DNA of 64,000 bases, from the NCBI RefSeq assembly GCF_022601675.1, contig NZ_JAKVIL010000010.1, positions 62,001 through 126,000 on the forward strand, read 5' to 3'. Below are positions 15,558 through 25,764 of the stretch, one piece after another (the stretch's first letter is position 1; each line of letters opens with the position of its first letter). This DNA is from Ancylobacter gelatini (GTDB lineage Bacteria > Pseudomonadota > Alphaproteobacteria > Rhizobiales > Xanthobacteraceae). The notes under the pieces were generated by a model. The model was given only the letters and a program-made list of their open reading frames with translations. It did no database searches and was not told the origin of the DNA. Position numbers and translations under genes: made by a program.

Positions 15558-15896
15558 ATGAAGATCGTCATGGCTATCATCAAGCCGTTCAAGCTTGAGG
15601 AAGTCCGGGATGCACTCACCGGCATCGGTGTGCACGGACTGACCGTTACGGAGGTCAAGGGATACGGCCGTCAGAAGGGCCACACCGAGATCTACCGCGG
15701 CGCTGAATACGCGGTGAGCTTCCTGCCGAAGCTCAAGATCGAGGTGGCCGTCTCCTCCGATCAGGTGGCGAAGGTGATCGACGCCATTTCCACCTCGGCC
15801 AAGACCGGCCAGATCGGCGACGGCAAGATCTTCGTCTACGCGATCGACCAGGCCGTGCGCATCCGCACCGGCGAGACCGACGCGGATGCCCTCTGA
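15558..15896 (+). CDS. glnK: PII nitrogen regulatory protein GlnK
   Basis: A 112-residue PII signal protein that reports nitrogen and energy status and gates AmtB. It begins MKIVMAIIKPFKLEEVRDAL. The T-loop uridylylation site is Tyr51 in RGAEYAVSFLPK. The C-loop segment TGQIGDGKIFVYAI and the RIRTGE tail are intact. AGGA lies four bases before ATG 15558; the open frame upstream from 15450 is not PII-like. It is followed 50 bases later by amtB, the standard pair. Confidence 0.97.
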   Translation: MKIVMAIIKPFKLEEVRDALTGIGVHGLTVTEVKGYGRQKGHTEIYRGAEYAVSFLPKLKIEVAVSSDQVAKVIDAISTSAKTGQIGDGKIFVYAIDQAVRIRTGETDADAL

Positions 15897-15946
15897 GCGA
15901 ACGCCACAGACCAGCCATTTTCCGAATGCGACGGAGCATTAAACCC

Positions 15947-17311
15947 ATGACGATCAAGAATTGGATGCGCACGGGACTTCCCGTGCTGGCGACGACGGCG
16001 CTGGTAGCAGCCGCCGCTTTCGCCCAGGACGCGCCGCAGACCGGCGCCGAGGCCACCGCTGAAGCCGCTGCCGTCGTCGCCACGGTCGACAAGGGCGACG
16101 TCACCTGGATGATGGTCTCGACCATCCTCGTGCTGTTCATGACCGTTCCCGGCCTCGCCCTGTTCTACGGCGGCCTGGTCCGCGCCAAGAACATGCTGTC
16201 GGTCCTGATGCAGGTCACCGTCATCGCCGCGGTGATGATGCTGATCTGGGTGTTCTACGGCTACTCGCTCGCCTTCACCGAAGGCAACGCCTTCATCGGC
16301 GGCTTCTCCAAGGCGTTCCTTGCCGGCGTGACCACCGACAGCCTGGCGGACACCTTCTCCGAAGGCGTGAAGATCCCCGAATACGTCTTCATGGCGTTCC
16401 AGATGACCTTCTCGGCCATCACCCCCGCCCTCATCATCGGCGCCTTCGCCGAGCGCATGAAGTTCTCGGCGATCGTGCTGTTCTGCGTTCTCTGGGTGAC
16501 CTTCGTCTACTACCCGATCGCCCACATGGTGTGGTTCTCGGAAGGCTACCTGTTCGCGCTCGGCGCGCTCGACTTCGCCGGCGGCACCGTGGTGCACATC
16601 AATGCCGGTATTGCGGGCCTCGTCGGCTGCATCCTGGTCGGCAAGCGCACCGGCTACGGCAAGGAACTGATGCCTCCCCACTCGCTGCCCTTCGCCATGG
16701 TCGGCGCCAGCGTCCTGTGGGTCGGCTGGTTCGGCTTCAACGCCGGCTCCAACCTCGAAGCCAATGCCGGCACCACGCTCGCCCTGGTGAACACCCTCGT
16801 CGCCACCGCTGGCGCCATCGTCGGCTGGTCGCTCATCGAATGGCTGGCCAAGGGCAAGCCCTCCATGCTCGGCGCGATTTCCGGCATGGTCGCCGGTCTG
16901 GTCGCGATCACCCCGGCCGCCGGCCTCTGCGGCCCGATCGGCGCGATCGTGCTCGGCTTCGTGGCCTCCATCGTCTGCTTCTTCTTCGTCACCACCGTGA
17001 AGAACTCGCTTGGCTATGACGACAGCCTCGATGTGTTCGGCGTCCATGGCGTCGGCGGCATCATCGGCGCCATCGGCACCGGCATCGTGGTCTCCCCGGC
17101 CCTCGGCGGCCCCGGCCTCGACGGCTACGAGATGGGCTCGCAGGTGTGGATCCAGATCCAGGCGGTCGCCATCACCATCGTGTGGTGCGGCGTGGTCTCG
17201 GCGATCCTCTACAAGATCGTCGACATCATCATCGGCCTGCGTCCGTCGGTGGAGAAGGAGCGCGAGGGTCTCGACATCACCGAGCACGGCGAGCGCGCCT
17301 ACCACAGCTGA
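15947..17311 (+). CDS. amtB: ammonium transporter AmtB
   Basis: Inner-membrane ammonium channel of 454 residues. It has an N-terminal signal peptide (about 1-27, ending AAFAQD), a short Ala/Glu-rich lead and eleven membrane segments. The conserved GLALFYGGLVRAKN, FAERMKF, the pore His in PIAHMVWF and the second pore His in VFGVHGVGG are present. I use ATG 15947 because GGAG lies ten bases upstream; the ATG at 15926 has no ribosome site. It is co-transcribed with glnK and followed by a strong terminator. Confidence 0.96.
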   Translation: MTIKNWMRTGLPVLATTALVAAAAFAQDAPQTGAEATAEAAAVVATVDKGDVTWMMVSTILVLFMTVPGLALFYGGLVRAKNMLSVLMQVTVIAAVMMLIWVFYGYSLAFTEGNAFIGGFSKAFLAGVTTDSLADTFSEGVKIPEYVFMAFQMTFSAITPALIIGAFAERMKFSAIVLFCVLWVTFVYYPIAHMVWFSEGYLFALGALDFAGGTVVHINAGIAGLVGCILVGKRTGYGKELMPPHSLPFAMVGASVLWVGWFGFNAGSNLEANAGTTLALVNTLVATAGAIVGWSLIEWLAKGKPSMLGAISGMVAGLVAITPAAGLCGPIGAIVLGFVASIVCFFFVTTVKNSLGYDDSLDVFGVHGVGGIIGAIGTGIVVSPALGGPGLDGYEMGSQVWIQIQAVAITIVWCGVVSAILYKIVDIIIGLRPSVEKEREGLDITEHGERAYHS

Positions 17312-17402
17312 TCCCTGCGCGGCGGCGCGGCACTCCCGCGCCGCCGTCCCGTTCCGGCGTCATGCGTGTTCGATACGTCGAGACGCAACCTCCCGCGCCT
17401 TC

Positions 17403-17434
17403 GAACCCCGGCCTCACCGCCGGGGTTCTTTTTT
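17403..17434 (+). terminator. Rho-independent terminator of glnK-amtB
   Basis: Perfect 10-bp stem GAACCCCGGC (17403-17412) and GCCGGGGTTC (17419-17428) around a CTCACC loop, followed by six T. Confidence 0.92.
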
Positions 17435-17514
17435 GTCCGCGCCCGGCGAAAAGCCGCCCGCACCCGGGCGCGCCGGGGGCACGACGGCGCCATGGTTAAG
17501 GGCGCCTTTACCGC

Positions 17515-18840
17515 ATGCCCGGTATTCTCGCCCATCCGCCGCTCCGCGCGGCCTGCCGCGAGACCTGCTTCGTGCCCGAAACGCCCACTCAGAGCGCCGC
17601 CGCCAACGGTTCCCCCGCCTCGCTCGCCGATGCCGGGCCGGCCGCGCGCTCGCCCTTCATCCGGCTAACCGAACTGCTGGCCGACCTGACGCCCGGCAAG
17701 GCGCCGCTGAGCCTTGCGGTCGGCGAACCGCGCCATGCCATGCCGGGCTTCGTCGGCAAGGTGCTCGCCGCCCATCTCGATGGCTTCGGACGTTATCCGG
17801 CCGGCCGCGGCCTGCCCGAATTCCGCGCCGCCGCCGCCGAATGGCTCGGCCGGCGCTACGCCCTCCCCCGCCCGGTCGACCCCGAGCGCGAGGTGCTGGT
17901 GCTCAACGGCTCGCGCGAGGGGCTGTTCTTTTCCGCGCTGCTGGCGCGACGGCTGCTGTCCCCCGCCAAGCAGGCCGCCCTCGCCGGGCGCCAGCCGGCG
18001 ATCCTGCTGCCGAACCCGTTCTACGCCGCCTATGGCGCGGGGGCGGAAGCCGCTGGCTGCGAGAGCGTACCGCTGCCGCTGCCGGCGAGCGGCGGCTGGC
18101 TGCCGGACCTCGACGCGCTGACCCCGGAACTGATGGACCGCACCGTCGCGATCTATTTCGCCTCGCCGGCCAATCCGCAGGGCACCATCGCACCCCGCGC
18201 CTATCTGGAGCGCCTCGTGGCGCTCGCCCGGGCCCATGAGGTGCTGATCCTGTCGGACGAATGCTATTCCGAGATCTGGCTGGGCGACGAGCCGCCGACC
18301 GGCATCCTCGAAGTGGCCGGCCCGGATTTTGGCGGCGTCGTCGCCTTCAACTCGCTGTCGAAGCGCTCCAGCCTGCCGGGCCTGCGCTGCGGCTTCTGCG
18401 CGGGGGATGCCGCCTTCATCGAGGCCTTCGCCGATTTCCGCAATGTCGCGGCCCCACAGGTGCCCGAGCCGCTGCAGCATGTCGGCATCGCCGCGCTGGA
18501 GGACGAGGCGCATGTGATCGAAAGCCGCGCGCTCTACCGCGCCAAATTCGACGCCGCCGACCGCATCCTCGCGGGCCGGTTCGGCTATGAGCGGCCGGAT
18601 GGCGGCTTTTTCGCCTGGCTGGATGTCGGCGGCCTGGCCACGGCGCAGCTTGGCGGTGGCGAGGTGGCGGCGCGCCGGCTCTGGGAGCGCGAGGGGCTGC
18701 GCACCGTGCCCGGCGGCTATCTCTGCCGAACCGACGAGAACGGCGTCAATCCGGGACGGGACTATCTGCGCATCGCGCTGGTGCAGGACCTCGCCGCGAC
18801 CGAGGCGGCGCTGCCGCGCCTCGTGGCCGGGCTTTCCTGA
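17515..18840 (+). CDS. class I/II PLP-dependent aminotransferase
   Basis: A 441-residue aminotransferase of fold type I. FGRYPAGRGLPEFR, Asn220 in ASPANPQG, Asp248 in ILSDECYSEIW and the PLP lysine Lys283 in SLSKRSSLPGLR are visible. It resembles succinyldiaminopimelate or aspartate-type transaminases (DapC/AspC group). lysA lies further down the same strand, but the substrate cannot be fixed from sequence. The first 45 residues are low-complexity and the start is uncertain; neither ATG 17515 nor the in-frame GTG 17572 has a good ribosome site. It is followed 27 bases later by ftsK. Confidence 0.85.
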   Translation: MPGILAHPPLRAACRETCFVPETPTQSAAANGSPASLADAGPAARSPFIRLTELLADLTPGKAPLSLAVGEPRHAMPGFVGKVLAAHLDGFGRYPAGRGLPEFRAAAAEWLGRRYALPRPVDPEREVLVLNGSREGLFFSALLARRLLSPAKQAALAGRQPAILLPNPFYAAYGAGAEAAGCESVPLPLPASGGWLPDLDALTPELMDRTVAIYFASPANPQGTIAPRAYLERLVALARAHEVLILSDECYSEIWLGDEPPTGILEVAGPDFGGVVAFNSLSKRSSLPGLRCGFCAGDAAFIEAFADFRNVAAPQVPEPLQHVGIAALEDEAHVIESRALYRAKFDAADRILAGRFGYERPDGGFFAWLDVGGLATAQLGGGEVAARRLWEREGLRTVPGGYLCRTDENGVNPGRDYLRIALVQDLAATEAALPRLVAGLS

Positions 18841-18867
18841 ACGGGCGCAAACGGGACGGGCGAGACC

Positions 18868-21660
18868 ATGGGTGGGTGGTACCAGGCGATGGGGCGGACG
18901 GCACAGGCGGATGAGGATACGCTCCGCGACATCGCGCGGGATCAATTCCCGCGTGACGATCTCGCGCGCCAGCCGCCGCGTCAGGCGGCCCGCGCGGCCT
19001 CGATGGGAACCGGCTCGATGGTGAAAAGCTCCTCCGCCAAGGCGGCGACCGGCCGGGCCGGCCGGCCGGGCGCCAAGGGCAAGACGGGCGTTCGCGGCCA
19101 AGCCGACACCGGCCCGGTCCGGCGCAAGCGCGCCGGGCGTGGCGGCTTCCTGCCGGAAGAACTGAAGGGCGCGCTCGGCCGCCGGGCGCAGGAAATGATC
19201 GGCCTTGCGCTTCTCGGCGCCACCGCCCTGCTGCTGGTGGCGCTGGCGAGCTGGTCGGCGGAAGACCCCAGCCTGTCGCGCTCCAGCGCCGCCCAGCCGG
19301 CGAACCTGCTCGGCCTGCCCGGCGCGGCCATCGCCGATCTGCTGATGCAGCTTCTCGGTGTCGCCTCGCTGGTGGTGGTGCTCGCACTCGGCACCTGGGG
19401 CTGGCTGATCCTCACCCATCGCCGCCCGAACCGTAAGCGCGCGCGCTATCTGGCGCTGGCGGGCGGCACCGTGTTCGCAGCGGGTCTTGCCGCCTGCCTG
19501 CCGCGCATCGGCACCTGGCCGCTGCCGAGCGGGCTTGGCGGCGTGCTCGGCGAAGGCGTGCTGGCCGTGCCCGATGCGCTGCGCTCCAGCTGGCTCGGCA
19601 GCTTCGATTTCGCGGTGATCGGCGCGCTGTGCCTGCTGGGCACCGTCTTCACCCTGCCGATCGCTTTCGGCATGGGGCTGAAGGACCCCGCCGCGGCGGA
19701 CGACGAATCCGACGAGAGCTTCTATGAGGATGACGAGCCCGGCGCCTTCAGCCTGCTCTCGCTCGGCGCGCTGACCCATGGCGTGCTGTCGCTGAAGGCG
19801 CGGCTGATGCCGGGGCGCGGCCTCGCGCGCAGCCGGCTGCGCTATCGTGACGAGCCCTCTCCGGGCCTGCTGGCGCGGCTGCGCGGCCTGTTCGCGGGCG
19901 AGGACGATACGCTGTCGGTGCGTCCCGGCGCGCGGATGGAGCCGAACTTCAATCCCGACGGGCTGCGCGACGAAGCGCCGATGGATTTCGTCGAGGCCGA
20001 CGAGCCGGAGGATTTCGACGAGCCGCTCCCCGAGCCGGAGCCGGAGCGCGCACCGGCCCGCGCCGGCCGCCGCACCGCGCTGCGCTCGATCCGGGGCGGG
20101 CGCGCCCGGGCGGAGGAAATGCGCCTGCGGTACATGCTGCCCGGGCTCGACCTGCTTTCGCCGCCGCCGCCGCGCGGCGGACCCTCGATCCCCAAGGACG
20201 AACTGGCGCAGAACTCCCGCGACCTCGAAGGCGTGCTCGACGATTTCGGCGTGCGCGGCGCCATCGTGAACGCGCGGCCCGGCCCGGTGGTGACGCTCTA
20301 TGAGCTTGAGCCGGCGCCCGGCATCAAGTCGAGCCGCGTCATCGGCCTCGCCGACGACATCGCCCGCTCGATGAGCGCCATCTCGGCCCGCGTCGCGGTG
20401 ATTCCCGGCAAGAACGCCATTGGCATCGAGTTGCCCAACCCCAAGCGCGACAAGGTGCTGCTGCGCGAGATTCTCGCCGCCAAGGATTTCGGCGAGGCCG
20501 CGCACAAGCTCGCCATCGCGCTCGGCAAGACCATCGGCGGCGAGCCGGTGATCGTCGATCTCGCCCGCATGCCGCATCTGCTGGTCGCGGGCACCACCGG
20601 CTCGGGCAAGTCGGTCGCCATCAACACCATGATCCTGAGCCTCCTGTACCGGCACAGGCCGGAACAGTGCCGGCTGATCATGATCGACCCCAAGATGCTG
20701 GAACTCTCGGTCTATGACGGCATCCCCCACCTGCTGACGCCCGTCGTCACCGACCCCAAGAAGGCGGTGGTCGCGCTGAAATGGGCGGTGCGCGAGATGG
20801 AGGAGCGCTACAAGAAGATGTCGAAGGTCGGCGTGCGCAACATTGACGGCTTCAACGCCCGCATCGCCGAAGCCAGCGCCAAGGGCGAGACCATCGTGCG
20901 CACCGTGCAGACCGGCTTCGACCGCGAGACCGGCGAGGCGATCTATGAGCGCGAGGAAATGGACCTCTCGCCGATCCCCTATATCGTGGTGGTGGTCGAC
21001 GAGATGGCCGACCTGATGATGGTCGCCGGCAAGGATATCGAGGGCGCGATCCAGCGCCTCGCCCAGATGGCCCGCGCTGCCGGCATCCACCTGATCATGG
21101 CGACACAGCGTCCCTCCGTGGACGTCATCACCGGCACGATCAAGGCGAATTTCCCGACACGCATCTCGTTCCAGGTGACCTCGAAGATCGACTCGCGGAC
21201 CATTCTCGGCGAGATGGGCGCGGAGCAGCTGCTCGGCCAGGGCGACATGCTGTACATGGCCGGCGGCGGGCGGATCTCCCGCGTCCACGGCCCGTTCGTC
21301 TCCGATCAGGAGGTCGAGCGCGTGGTCGAGCACCTCAAGGCGCAGGGCGCGCCGGACTATCTCGACGAAGTGACCATCGATCTCGATGCCGAGAGCGGCG
21401 AGGATGGCGCGGTTTTCGACAAGGGCTCGTTCGGCGGCTCGTCGGGCGAGGAGGGCGGCGACGTCTACAGCCAGGCGGTGGCCGTGGTGATGCGCGACCG
21501 CAAGTGCTCCACCTCCTATATCCAGCGCCGGCTGCAGATCGGCTATAACCGCGCCGCCTCGCTGGTCGAGCGCATGGAGCGGGAGGGCCTGGTCGGCCCG
21601 GCCAACCATGCCGGCAAACGCGAAATCCTGATGGAACCGCAGGAGACAGACAGCTATTGA
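18868..21660 (+). CDS. ftsK: DNA translocase FtsK
   Basis: Septum-located motor that pumps the chromosome terminus and supports dimer resolution. The 930 residues comprise a basic N-terminal lead, about four membrane segments (roughly 105-270) and an acidic/Pro-rich linker. The motor has Walker A GTTGSGKS at 575-582 and Walker [14 protein letters not shown] at about 705-717. The C-terminal gamma winged-helix ([30 protein letters not shown], in part) recognises KOPS-like sites. The start is not certain: internal ATGs at residues 46 and 51 are possible, and the first 50 residues have weak support. Confidence 0.95.
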   Translation: MGGWYQAMGRTAQADEDTLRDIARDQFPRDDLARQPPRQAARAASMGTGSMVKSSSAKAATGRAGRPGAKGKTGVRGQADTGPVRRKRAGRGGFLPEELKGALGRRAQEMIGLALLGATALLLVALASWSAEDPSLSRSSAAQPANLLGLPGAAIADLLMQLLGVASLVVVLALGTWGWLILTHRRPNRKRARYLALAGGTVFAAGLAACLPRIGTWPLPSGLGGVLGEGVLAVPDALRSSWLGSFDFAVIGALCLLGTVFTLPIAFGMGLKDPAAADDESDESFYEDDEPGAFSLLSLGALTHGVLSLKARLMPGRGLARSRLRYRDEPSPGLLARLRGLFAGEDDTLSVRPGARMEPNFNPDGLRDEAPMDFVEADEPEDFDEPLPEPEPERAPARAGRRTALRSIRGGRARAEEMRLRYMLPGLDLLSPPPPRGGPSIPKDELAQNSRDLEGVLDDFGVRGAIVNARPGPVVTLYELEPAPGIKSSRVIGLADDIARSMSAISARVAVIPGKNAIGIELPNPKRDKVLLREILAAKDFGEAAHKLAIALGKTIGGEPVIVDLARMPHLLVAGTTGSGKSVAINTMILSLLYRHRPEQCRLIMIDPKMLELSVYDGIPHLLTPVVTDPKKAVVALKWAVREMEERYKKMSKVGVRNIDGFNARIAEASAKGETIVRTVQTGFDRETGEAIYEREEMDLSPIPYIVVVVDEMADLMMVAGKDIEGAIQRLAQMARAAGIHLIMATQRPSVDVITGTIKANFPTRISFQVTSKIDSRTILGEMGAEQLLGQGDMLYMAGGGRISRVHGPFVSDQEVERVVEHLKAQGAPDYLDEVTIDLDAESGEDGAVFDKGSFGGSSGEEGGDVYSQAVAVVMRDRKCSTSYIQRRLQIGYNRAASLVERMEREGLVGPANHAGKREILMEPQETDSY

Positions 21661-21805
21661 ACGGGATGTGAGCGCGCCTGATCCCCACGCCTGACCCGGG
21701 GGCCACAGGATCGCCACAGCCGCGCGTTATTGGCAGAATCATTGATGCCGACGCCCGTTCAGGCAGCGCCAACCTCGCGCGACAACCGCGCCTTCGGGAG
21801 TGCAT

Positions 21806-22543
21806 ATGCGCCATTTCCTGCCGCTCTGCGCCGTTCTCCTTCTCGCTCCCGCTGCGGCGCTGGCCCAGCAGGGACCGGCGAGCATCGCGCCGCTTGCCGC
21901 CGCCCCGCTGCCGCCCAAGCCGCCGCTGCAGAAGCAAACCGGACCGGCGACGCGGGCCGCCGCCGCTACCGCCCCGGCCGACGGCGCCGTGGTGCAGATC
22001 GCCGCCGCCGCGGGAGCGCAGGGCACCGCGGAAACGGTTCAGCGCATCAACGACTATTTCAACAGCTTCAAGACCATGGTCGGCGATTTCGTGCAGGTCG
22101 ACCCCGACGGCACCCGACGCCAGGGCGAGTTCGCGATCCTGAAGCCCGGCCGCGTGATCTTCCGCTATGCAGCGCCAAGCCGCATCGAGCTGGTCGCCGA
22201 CGGGCGCTCGGTCGCGGTGCGCGACAAGAAGCTGAAGACGCAGGACATCACCCCGCTCTCGGCGACGCCGCTGCGCTTCCTGCTCTCGGAGAACTTCAAC
22301 CTCGCCCGCAACGCCAACGTCACCGGCGTTTACAAGGACGACGTGTTCGCCACCGTGGTGCTGGAGGAGAAGCAGCCCATGGTCGGCACCTTCAAGCTGA
22401 TGATCATGTTCGACGCCCAGACCATGCAGCTCAAGCAATGGACGGTGACCGACCCGCAGGGCTACGACACCACGGTCGCGGTCTCGAAGCTCGACACCAG
22501 TTACCGGCCGGATCCGGCACTGTTCGTGATCAACCGCGATTGA
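21806..22543 (+). CDS. LolA-like outer-membrane lipoprotein carrier
   Basis: A 245-residue periplasmic protein with a signal peptide (about 1-21, ending AAALAQ) and a Pro/Ala-rich segment to about residue 70. A LolA-type domain follows: INDYFNSFKTMVGDFVQ, GEFAILKPGRVIFRY, LRFLLSENFNL and LKQWTVTDPQG. LolA proteins carry lipoproteins across the periplasm to LolB. ATG 21806 has GGGAG five bases upstream; the GTG at 21800 is less likely. ftsK ends 145 bases earlier and xthA follows 88 bases later. Confidence 0.88.
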   Translation: MRHFLPLCAVLLLAPAAALAQQGPASIAPLAAAPLPPKPPLQKQTGPATRAAAATAPADGAVVQIAAAAGAQGTAETVQRINDYFNSFKTMVGDFVQVDPDGTRRQGEFAILKPGRVIFRYAAPSRIELVADGRSVAVRDKKLKTQDITPLSATPLRFLLSENFNLARNANVTGVYKDDVFATVVLEEKQPMVGTFKLMIMFDAQTMQLKQWTVTDPQGYDTTVAVSKLDTSYRPDPALFVINRD

Positions 22544-22631
22544 GCGGGACGGCCGGGTGGCCTCAAGGGGCGGTGCGATGTAGGGTGCGCGCGATTCCCG
22601 CCCTTGCCCTGCGCCTCAAGGTTCCGCCCCG

Positions 22632-23450
22632 TTGCAGCTCTCCATCGCTACCTGGAACATCAATTCGGTGCGCCTGCGCATCGAGCTCGTCGGCAAGCTC
22701 GCGGCCGAGCACCAGCCGGACGTCATCTGCCTCCAGGAGACCAAGACGCCCGATGATCGCTTTCCGCTGAAGGACGCGGCGAGGTTCGGCTATCCCCACG
22801 CCGCGATCCATGGCCAGAAGGGCTATCACGGCGTCGCGATCCTCTCGAAGCTGCCCTTCGACAATGTGAGCCGTCAGGGCTTCTGCGACATGGGCGATGC
22901 GCGGCATATTTCGGTGGTTCTCGGCCGCGAGGCCGGGCTCGCGCAGCCGGTGACGGTGCACAATTTCTACATCCCCGCCGGCGGCGACATTCCCGACCCG
23001 GCGGTGAACGAGAAATTCCGCCACAAGCTCGACTTCCTCGACGAGGCCACCGCCTGGGAGCTGCTGCATCCGCAGGACCCGGCCGCGCGCTCGGTGCTGG
23101 TCGGCGACCTCAACATCGCGCCGCTGGAGGCCGATGTGTGGAGCCACAAGCAGTTGCTCGACGTGGTCAGCCATACGCCGGTCGAGGTGGAGCGGCTGGC
23201 GAATCTTCAGGCGGCCGGCCGATGGGTCGACGTGATGCGCGGCTTCATTCCGCCGGATGAGAAGCTCTATACGTGGTGGAGCTACCGCGCCGCCGACTGG
23301 GCCGCCTCCAATCGCGGCCGCCGGCTCGATCATGTCTGGGCCACCCCGGCCTTCGCGGCACAGGCCCGCGCCATGACCGTGCTGCGCGAGGCGCGCTCAT
23401 GGGAGCGCCCCTCCGATCACGTACCGGTGGTGGTCCGCTTCGAGGCGTGA
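22632..23450 (+). CDS. xthA: exodeoxyribonuclease III
   Basis: AP endonuclease and 3'-5' exonuclease of base-excision repair, 272 residues, EEP superfamily. Motifs visible are IATWNINSVRLR, ICLQETK (metal-binding Glu), GDLNIAP (catalytic Asp and Asn), RRLDHVWAT and the C-terminal SDHVPVVVRF. It uses a TTG start at 22632, since no ATG or GTG fits the conserved N-terminus. Confidence 0.96.
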   Translation: MQLSIATWNINSVRLRIELVGKLAAEHQPDVICLQETKTPDDRFPLKDAARFGYPHAAIHGQKGYHGVAILSKLPFDNVSRQGFCDMGDARHISVVLGREAGLAQPVTVHNFYIPAGGDIPDPAVNEKFRHKLDFLDEATAWELLHPQDPAARSVLVGDLNIAPLEADVWSHKQLLDVVSHTPVEVERLANLQAAGRWVDVMRGFIPPDEKLYTWWSYRAADWAASNRGRRLDHVWATPAFAAQARAMTVLREARSWERPSDHVPVVVRFEA

Positions 23451-23555
23451 AAAGGCCAGCCTCGCCTAAAAGTACGCGCCTCGCCTTCCGCCCGTCCTGT
23501 TTTATGCTACGGGTAGTTTCCGTATCATCGGCCGTCCCAGTTGAGGAAGCCCGCC

Positions 23556-23768
23556 TTGTCACGCCGTCCCGCTCGAAGCCTCCCCCGCCTGCTCGCTGTC
23601 ACGCTGCTCGTCGGCAGCGCGCTCACGCTTGGCGGCTGCGGCGTGAAAGGCCCGCTGGAGCCTCCGCCGGATACGGCGATGGGCCAGCCGGGACCGGATG
23701 GCAAGATGCCGAAGGACACCGGCCCGGTGAAACCGGACCGTCCGTTCATCCTCGACGGCCTGCTCTGA
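23556..23768 (+). CDS. lptM: small LptM-type lipoprotein
   Basis: A 70-residue predicted lipoprotein: a basic start, a hydrophobic segment and lipobox LGGC, followed by CGVKGPLEPPP, the hallmark of the LptM/YifL family. LptM helps assemble the LptD/E lipopolysaccharide translocon in E. coli. I chose TTG 23556 because GAGGA lies eight bases upstream; a TTG at 23541 would add five residues. Position just before lysA resembles the E. coli arrangement, where the homologue neighbours dapF. Confidence 0.8.
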   Translation: MSRRPARSLPRLLAVTLLVGSALTLGGCGVKGPLEPPPDTAMGQPGPDGKMPKDTGPVKPDRPFILDGLL

Positions 23769-23813
23769 TCCCCGCGTGAACCGCGCCCGCGACGGGCGCA
23801 ACGGCGAATTGCC

Positions 23814-25082
23814 ATGCACCATTTCGACTATGCGAACGGCGTCCTCCATGCCGAGGATGTCAGCCTCGCCGATATCGCCCGCGAGGTCGGCACCCCGTTC
23901 TATGCCTACTCCACCGCGACGCTGGAACGGCACTATCGCGTGTTCACCGAGGCCTTCGCGGATGTGAACGCCACGCTGTGCTACGCGCTCAAGGCCAATT
24001 CCAACCAGGCGGTGATCCGCACCTTCGCCAAGATGGGCGCGGGCGCCGACATCGTGTCGGGCGGCGAGCTGAAGCGGGCGCTGGCGGCGGGCGTGGAGCC
24101 CCACAAGATCGTGTTCTCCGGTGTCGGCAAGACCCGCGAGGAAATGGCGGCCGCGCTCGATGCCGGCATCATGTGCTTCAATGTCGAGAGCGAGCCGGAG
24201 CTGCTGACCCTCTCCGAGGTCGCGGTCAGCCATGGCGTCGCCGCCCCGGTCTCGATCCGCATCAACCCGGACGTCGACGCCAAGACACACGCCAAGATCT
24301 CGACCGGCAAGTCGGAGAACAAGTTCGGCATCCCGATCTCGCGCGCCCGCGAGGTGTACCGCCACGCCGCTGGGCTGCCGGGCATCCGCGTCACCGGCGC
24401 CGACATGCATATCGGCAGCCAGATCACCGATCTCTCGCCCTTCGACAATGCCACCGCGCTTTTGGCGGAGCTGGCGCGCGACCTGATGGCCGATGGCCAC
24501 AGGCTGACCCATCTCGATCTCGGCGGCGGGCTCGGCGTGCCGTATGTCGCGGGCGATCCCGAGCCGCCGCTACCCACCGCCTATGCCGCGCTGATCAAGC
24601 GTCACACCCATAATCTCGGCCTCGGGCTCGTCTTCGAGGTCGGGCGCCTGCTGGTGGCCAATGCCGGCGTGCTGGTCACCCGCGTGATCTATGTGAAGGA
24701 AGGCGAGGGCCGGAACTTTGTCATCGTCGACGCCGCGATGAACGACCTGATCCGCCCGACTCTGTATGACGCCCATCACGAGGTGCAGCCGGTGCGGCAG
24801 GCGCCGGCCGGGACCGCCCGCATCACCGCCGATATCGTCGGCCCGGTCTGCGAGACCGGCGACTATCTGGCGCTCGGCCGCCACTTGCCGCAGCCCAGGC
24901 CCGGCGACCTGATCGCGGTGATGACCGCCGGCGCCTATGGCGCGGTGCAGGCCTCGACCTACAACACCCGGGCGCTGATCCCGGAAGTGCTGGTGCGCGG
25001 CGACGCCTTCGCCGTGGTGCGCCCGCGATTCGATACCGACGCCATCATCGCGCTGGACCGCGTGCCGGGCTGGCTGGACTGA
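23814..25082 (+). CDS. lysA: diaminopimelate decarboxylase
   Basis: PLP enzyme (alanine-racemase fold III) that converts meso-diaminopimelate to lysine, 422 residues. The PLP lysine is Lys60 in CYALKANSNQ. GADIVSGGEL, the HIGSQI segment, LDLGGGLGVPY and Cys346 in GPVCETGDYLA are all in place. It begins 45 bases after the small lipoprotein gene and converges on ydcF with a 9-base gap. Confidence 0.97.
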   Translation: MHHFDYANGVLHAEDVSLADIAREVGTPFYAYSTATLERHYRVFTEAFADVNATLCYALKANSNQAVIRTFAKMGAGADIVSGGELKRALAAGVEPHKIVFSGVGKTREEMAAALDAGIMCFNVESEPELLTLSEVAVSHGVAAPVSIRINPDVDAKTHAKISTGKSENKFGIPISRAREVYRHAAGLPGIRVTGADMHIGSQITDLSPFDNATALLAELARDLMADGHRLTHLDLGGGLGVPYVAGDPEPPLPTAYAALIKRHTHNLGLGLVFEVGRLLVANAGVLVTRVIYVKEGEGRNFVIVDAAMNDLIRPTLYDAHHEVQPVRQAPAGTARITADIVGPVCETGDYLALGRHLPQPRPGDLIAVMTAGAYGAVQASTYNTRALIPEVLVRGDAFAVVRPRFDTDAIIALDRVPGWLD

Positions 25083-25091
25083 AGCGCGGCG

Positions 25092-25754
25092 CTATTTCGC
25101 GCCGGCCTGCATGTCCGAACTCACGGCCGGCCACAGACCGACGCCGAAATAGGCGGCGATGTACTTCACATATTCGATGAACAGCACGCGCCCGGTGCCG
25201 AAGCCGCTCCACCAGGGCGCGCGGCGCATGCGCTCGGTCACCACCGGATAGGGCACCAGCTTGACCTCCGGCATGGCGCGCTGCAACTCCACCAGCGCGC
25301 GCGGCATGTGCCAGGCCGACGTGACCACGATGACGGAGCGGAAGCCGCGACGGCGCGCCCATTCGGCGGTCTCGATGCCGTTGCCGCGGGTGTTGAGCGC
25401 GGAATGGCCCAGCTCCACGCAGCAATCCAGCGCCTCCCGTGCCGCCGGCACGGTGCGCGCGATCTCGGCCAGCGTGGTGTCGGGATGCACGCCGGTGATC
25501 AGCAGGTGCCGGCCGCGCTGGCCCATCAAGAGGTTGGTGGCGTCCACCACCCGGTCGGCGCCTCCGGTCAGCGCGACGATGCCGTCGGCCTTGGGTGGCA
25601 GCTCCGGCCGGTAGCTGCGGATCTGCAGGATGAACAGCCCGAAGCCGATCCCCACCAGCAACACCACGGCCAGCACCAGGCCGATGCCCATCGCCAGCAG
25701 GCGCGCGGGGCGCCGCCGCCGAGCGGTCGGGTTGGGGGAGACGGGGTCGGGCAC
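25092..25754 (-). CDS. YdcF/DUF218 family membrane protein
   Basis: A 220-residue protein with one N-terminal membrane segment (about 22-45) and a DUF218 domain: DGIVALTGGADR, LLITGVHP, NTRGNGIETAEW and VVTSAWHMPRA. Family members (YdcF, SanA, ElyC) act in envelope biology, with no firmly known reaction. I chose GTG 25754 because its AGGA ribosome site overlaps the ftsX stop. The open frame continues 16 codons into ftsX. It is the last gene of ftsE-ftsX-ydcF. Confidence 0.85.
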   Translation of the reverse strand: MPDPVSPNPTARRRRPARLLAMGIGLVLAVVLLVGIGFGLFILQIRSYRPELPPKADGIVALTGGADRVVDATNLLMGQRGRHLLITGVHPDTTLAEIARTVPAAREALDCCVELGHSALNTRGNGIETAEWARRRGFRSVIVVTSAWHMPRALVELQRAMPEVKLVPYPVVTERMRRAPWWSGFGTGRVLFIEYVKYIAAYFGVGLWPAVSSDMQAGAK

Positions 25755-25764
25755 GGCAGGCGTC

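Noticed and set aside
17665-21717. 1350-residue minus-strand open frame
   Set aside because: It is entirely antisense to the aminotransferase and ftsK, both with clear motifs; low-complexity shadow.
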